DNA from: an uncultured Lachnospiraceae bacterium
Lineage (GTDB): Bacteria > Bacillota > Clostridia > Lachnospirales > Lachnospiraceae
Direction of reading: 5' to 3'
Assembly: GCA_910588125.1 (NCBI GenBank)
Contig: CAJUPI010000079.1
Location: 1 to 12,737 of the forward strand
Length of the DNA stretch: 12,737 nucleotides
A program made the position numbers and the translations under genes. This document shows positions 12,672 to 12,737 of this stretch, piece by piece. Position 1 is the stretch's first letter. Every line of letters begins with the position of its first letter. A model generated the notes under the pieces. It worked only from the letters and a program-made list of their open reading frames with translations. It had not been told where the DNA came from and did not search any database.

Positions 12672-12737
12672 CATAGCCGGAAAACAGGGAATTATTACAA
12701 ATTGGCACGCATATGTTGACTTCTTGATGAAATGAGG

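Overview
The window looks like a chromosomal segment from a low-to-moderate-GC anaerobic Firmicute, most likely a gut Clostridia/Lachnospiraceae-type organism. This is inferred from strong AGGAGG-type ribosome sites, SigA-type promoters, the Clostridia-like set of ion-pump genes, and an L,D-transpeptidase with a peptidoglycan-binding-like N-terminal half. No RNA genes and no CRISPR array were seen.

Layout. Bases 1-512 hold no convincing gene. They are dominated by a 280-bp palindromic repeat (copy 1, 113-392) plus a solo relic of its end (429-450). A promoter at 513-541 starts a tightly packed ten-gene operon (566-9976, all + strand) for a multisubunit membrane cation/proton antiporter of the Mrp/Mnh type: E, F, G, an MbhD-like (DUF4040) subunit, an MbhE-MnhB fusion, C, and then four large antiporter-like subunits related to NuoL/NuoM/NuoN (called D1 to D4 here). 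Junctions overlap or are separated by a few bases. No hydrogenase, NADH- or ferredoxin-oxidising gene lies in the window, so the visible operon encodes only the ion-translocating membrane half. It most simply reads as a stand-alone secondary antiporter, although a redox partner encoded elsewhere cannot be excluded.

A second SigA-type promoter (10031-10059) precedes an exported L,D-transpeptidase (10114-11523), a peptidoglycan cross-linking or anchoring enzyme. Immediately downstream come copy 2 of the palindromic repeat (11541-11820) and a half copy (copy 3, 11838-11980) that stops within a few bases of the palindrome centre. Copies 1 and 2 are in opposite orientation and bracket the antiporter operon and the transpeptidase.

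The right end (11981-12737) is more AT-rich and looks like the edge of a different module. It has a leftward XRE-family repressor gene (12044-12439), a divergent consensus promoter facing out of the window with a perfect 14-bp palindrome filling its spacer, two more copies of the half-site phased at 20 and 30 bp, and an imperfect direct repeat on both sides of the repressor. The promoter's target gene is beyond the window, apart from a possible 8-codon leader peptide.

The strongest candidate for something undescribed is the palindromic repeat family. Its ends, apex and a few internal motifs are conserved, while several arm segments differ between copies yet remain self-complementary inside each copy. 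That is compensatory change, pointing to selection on a folded DNA or RNA, or to arm-copying repair.
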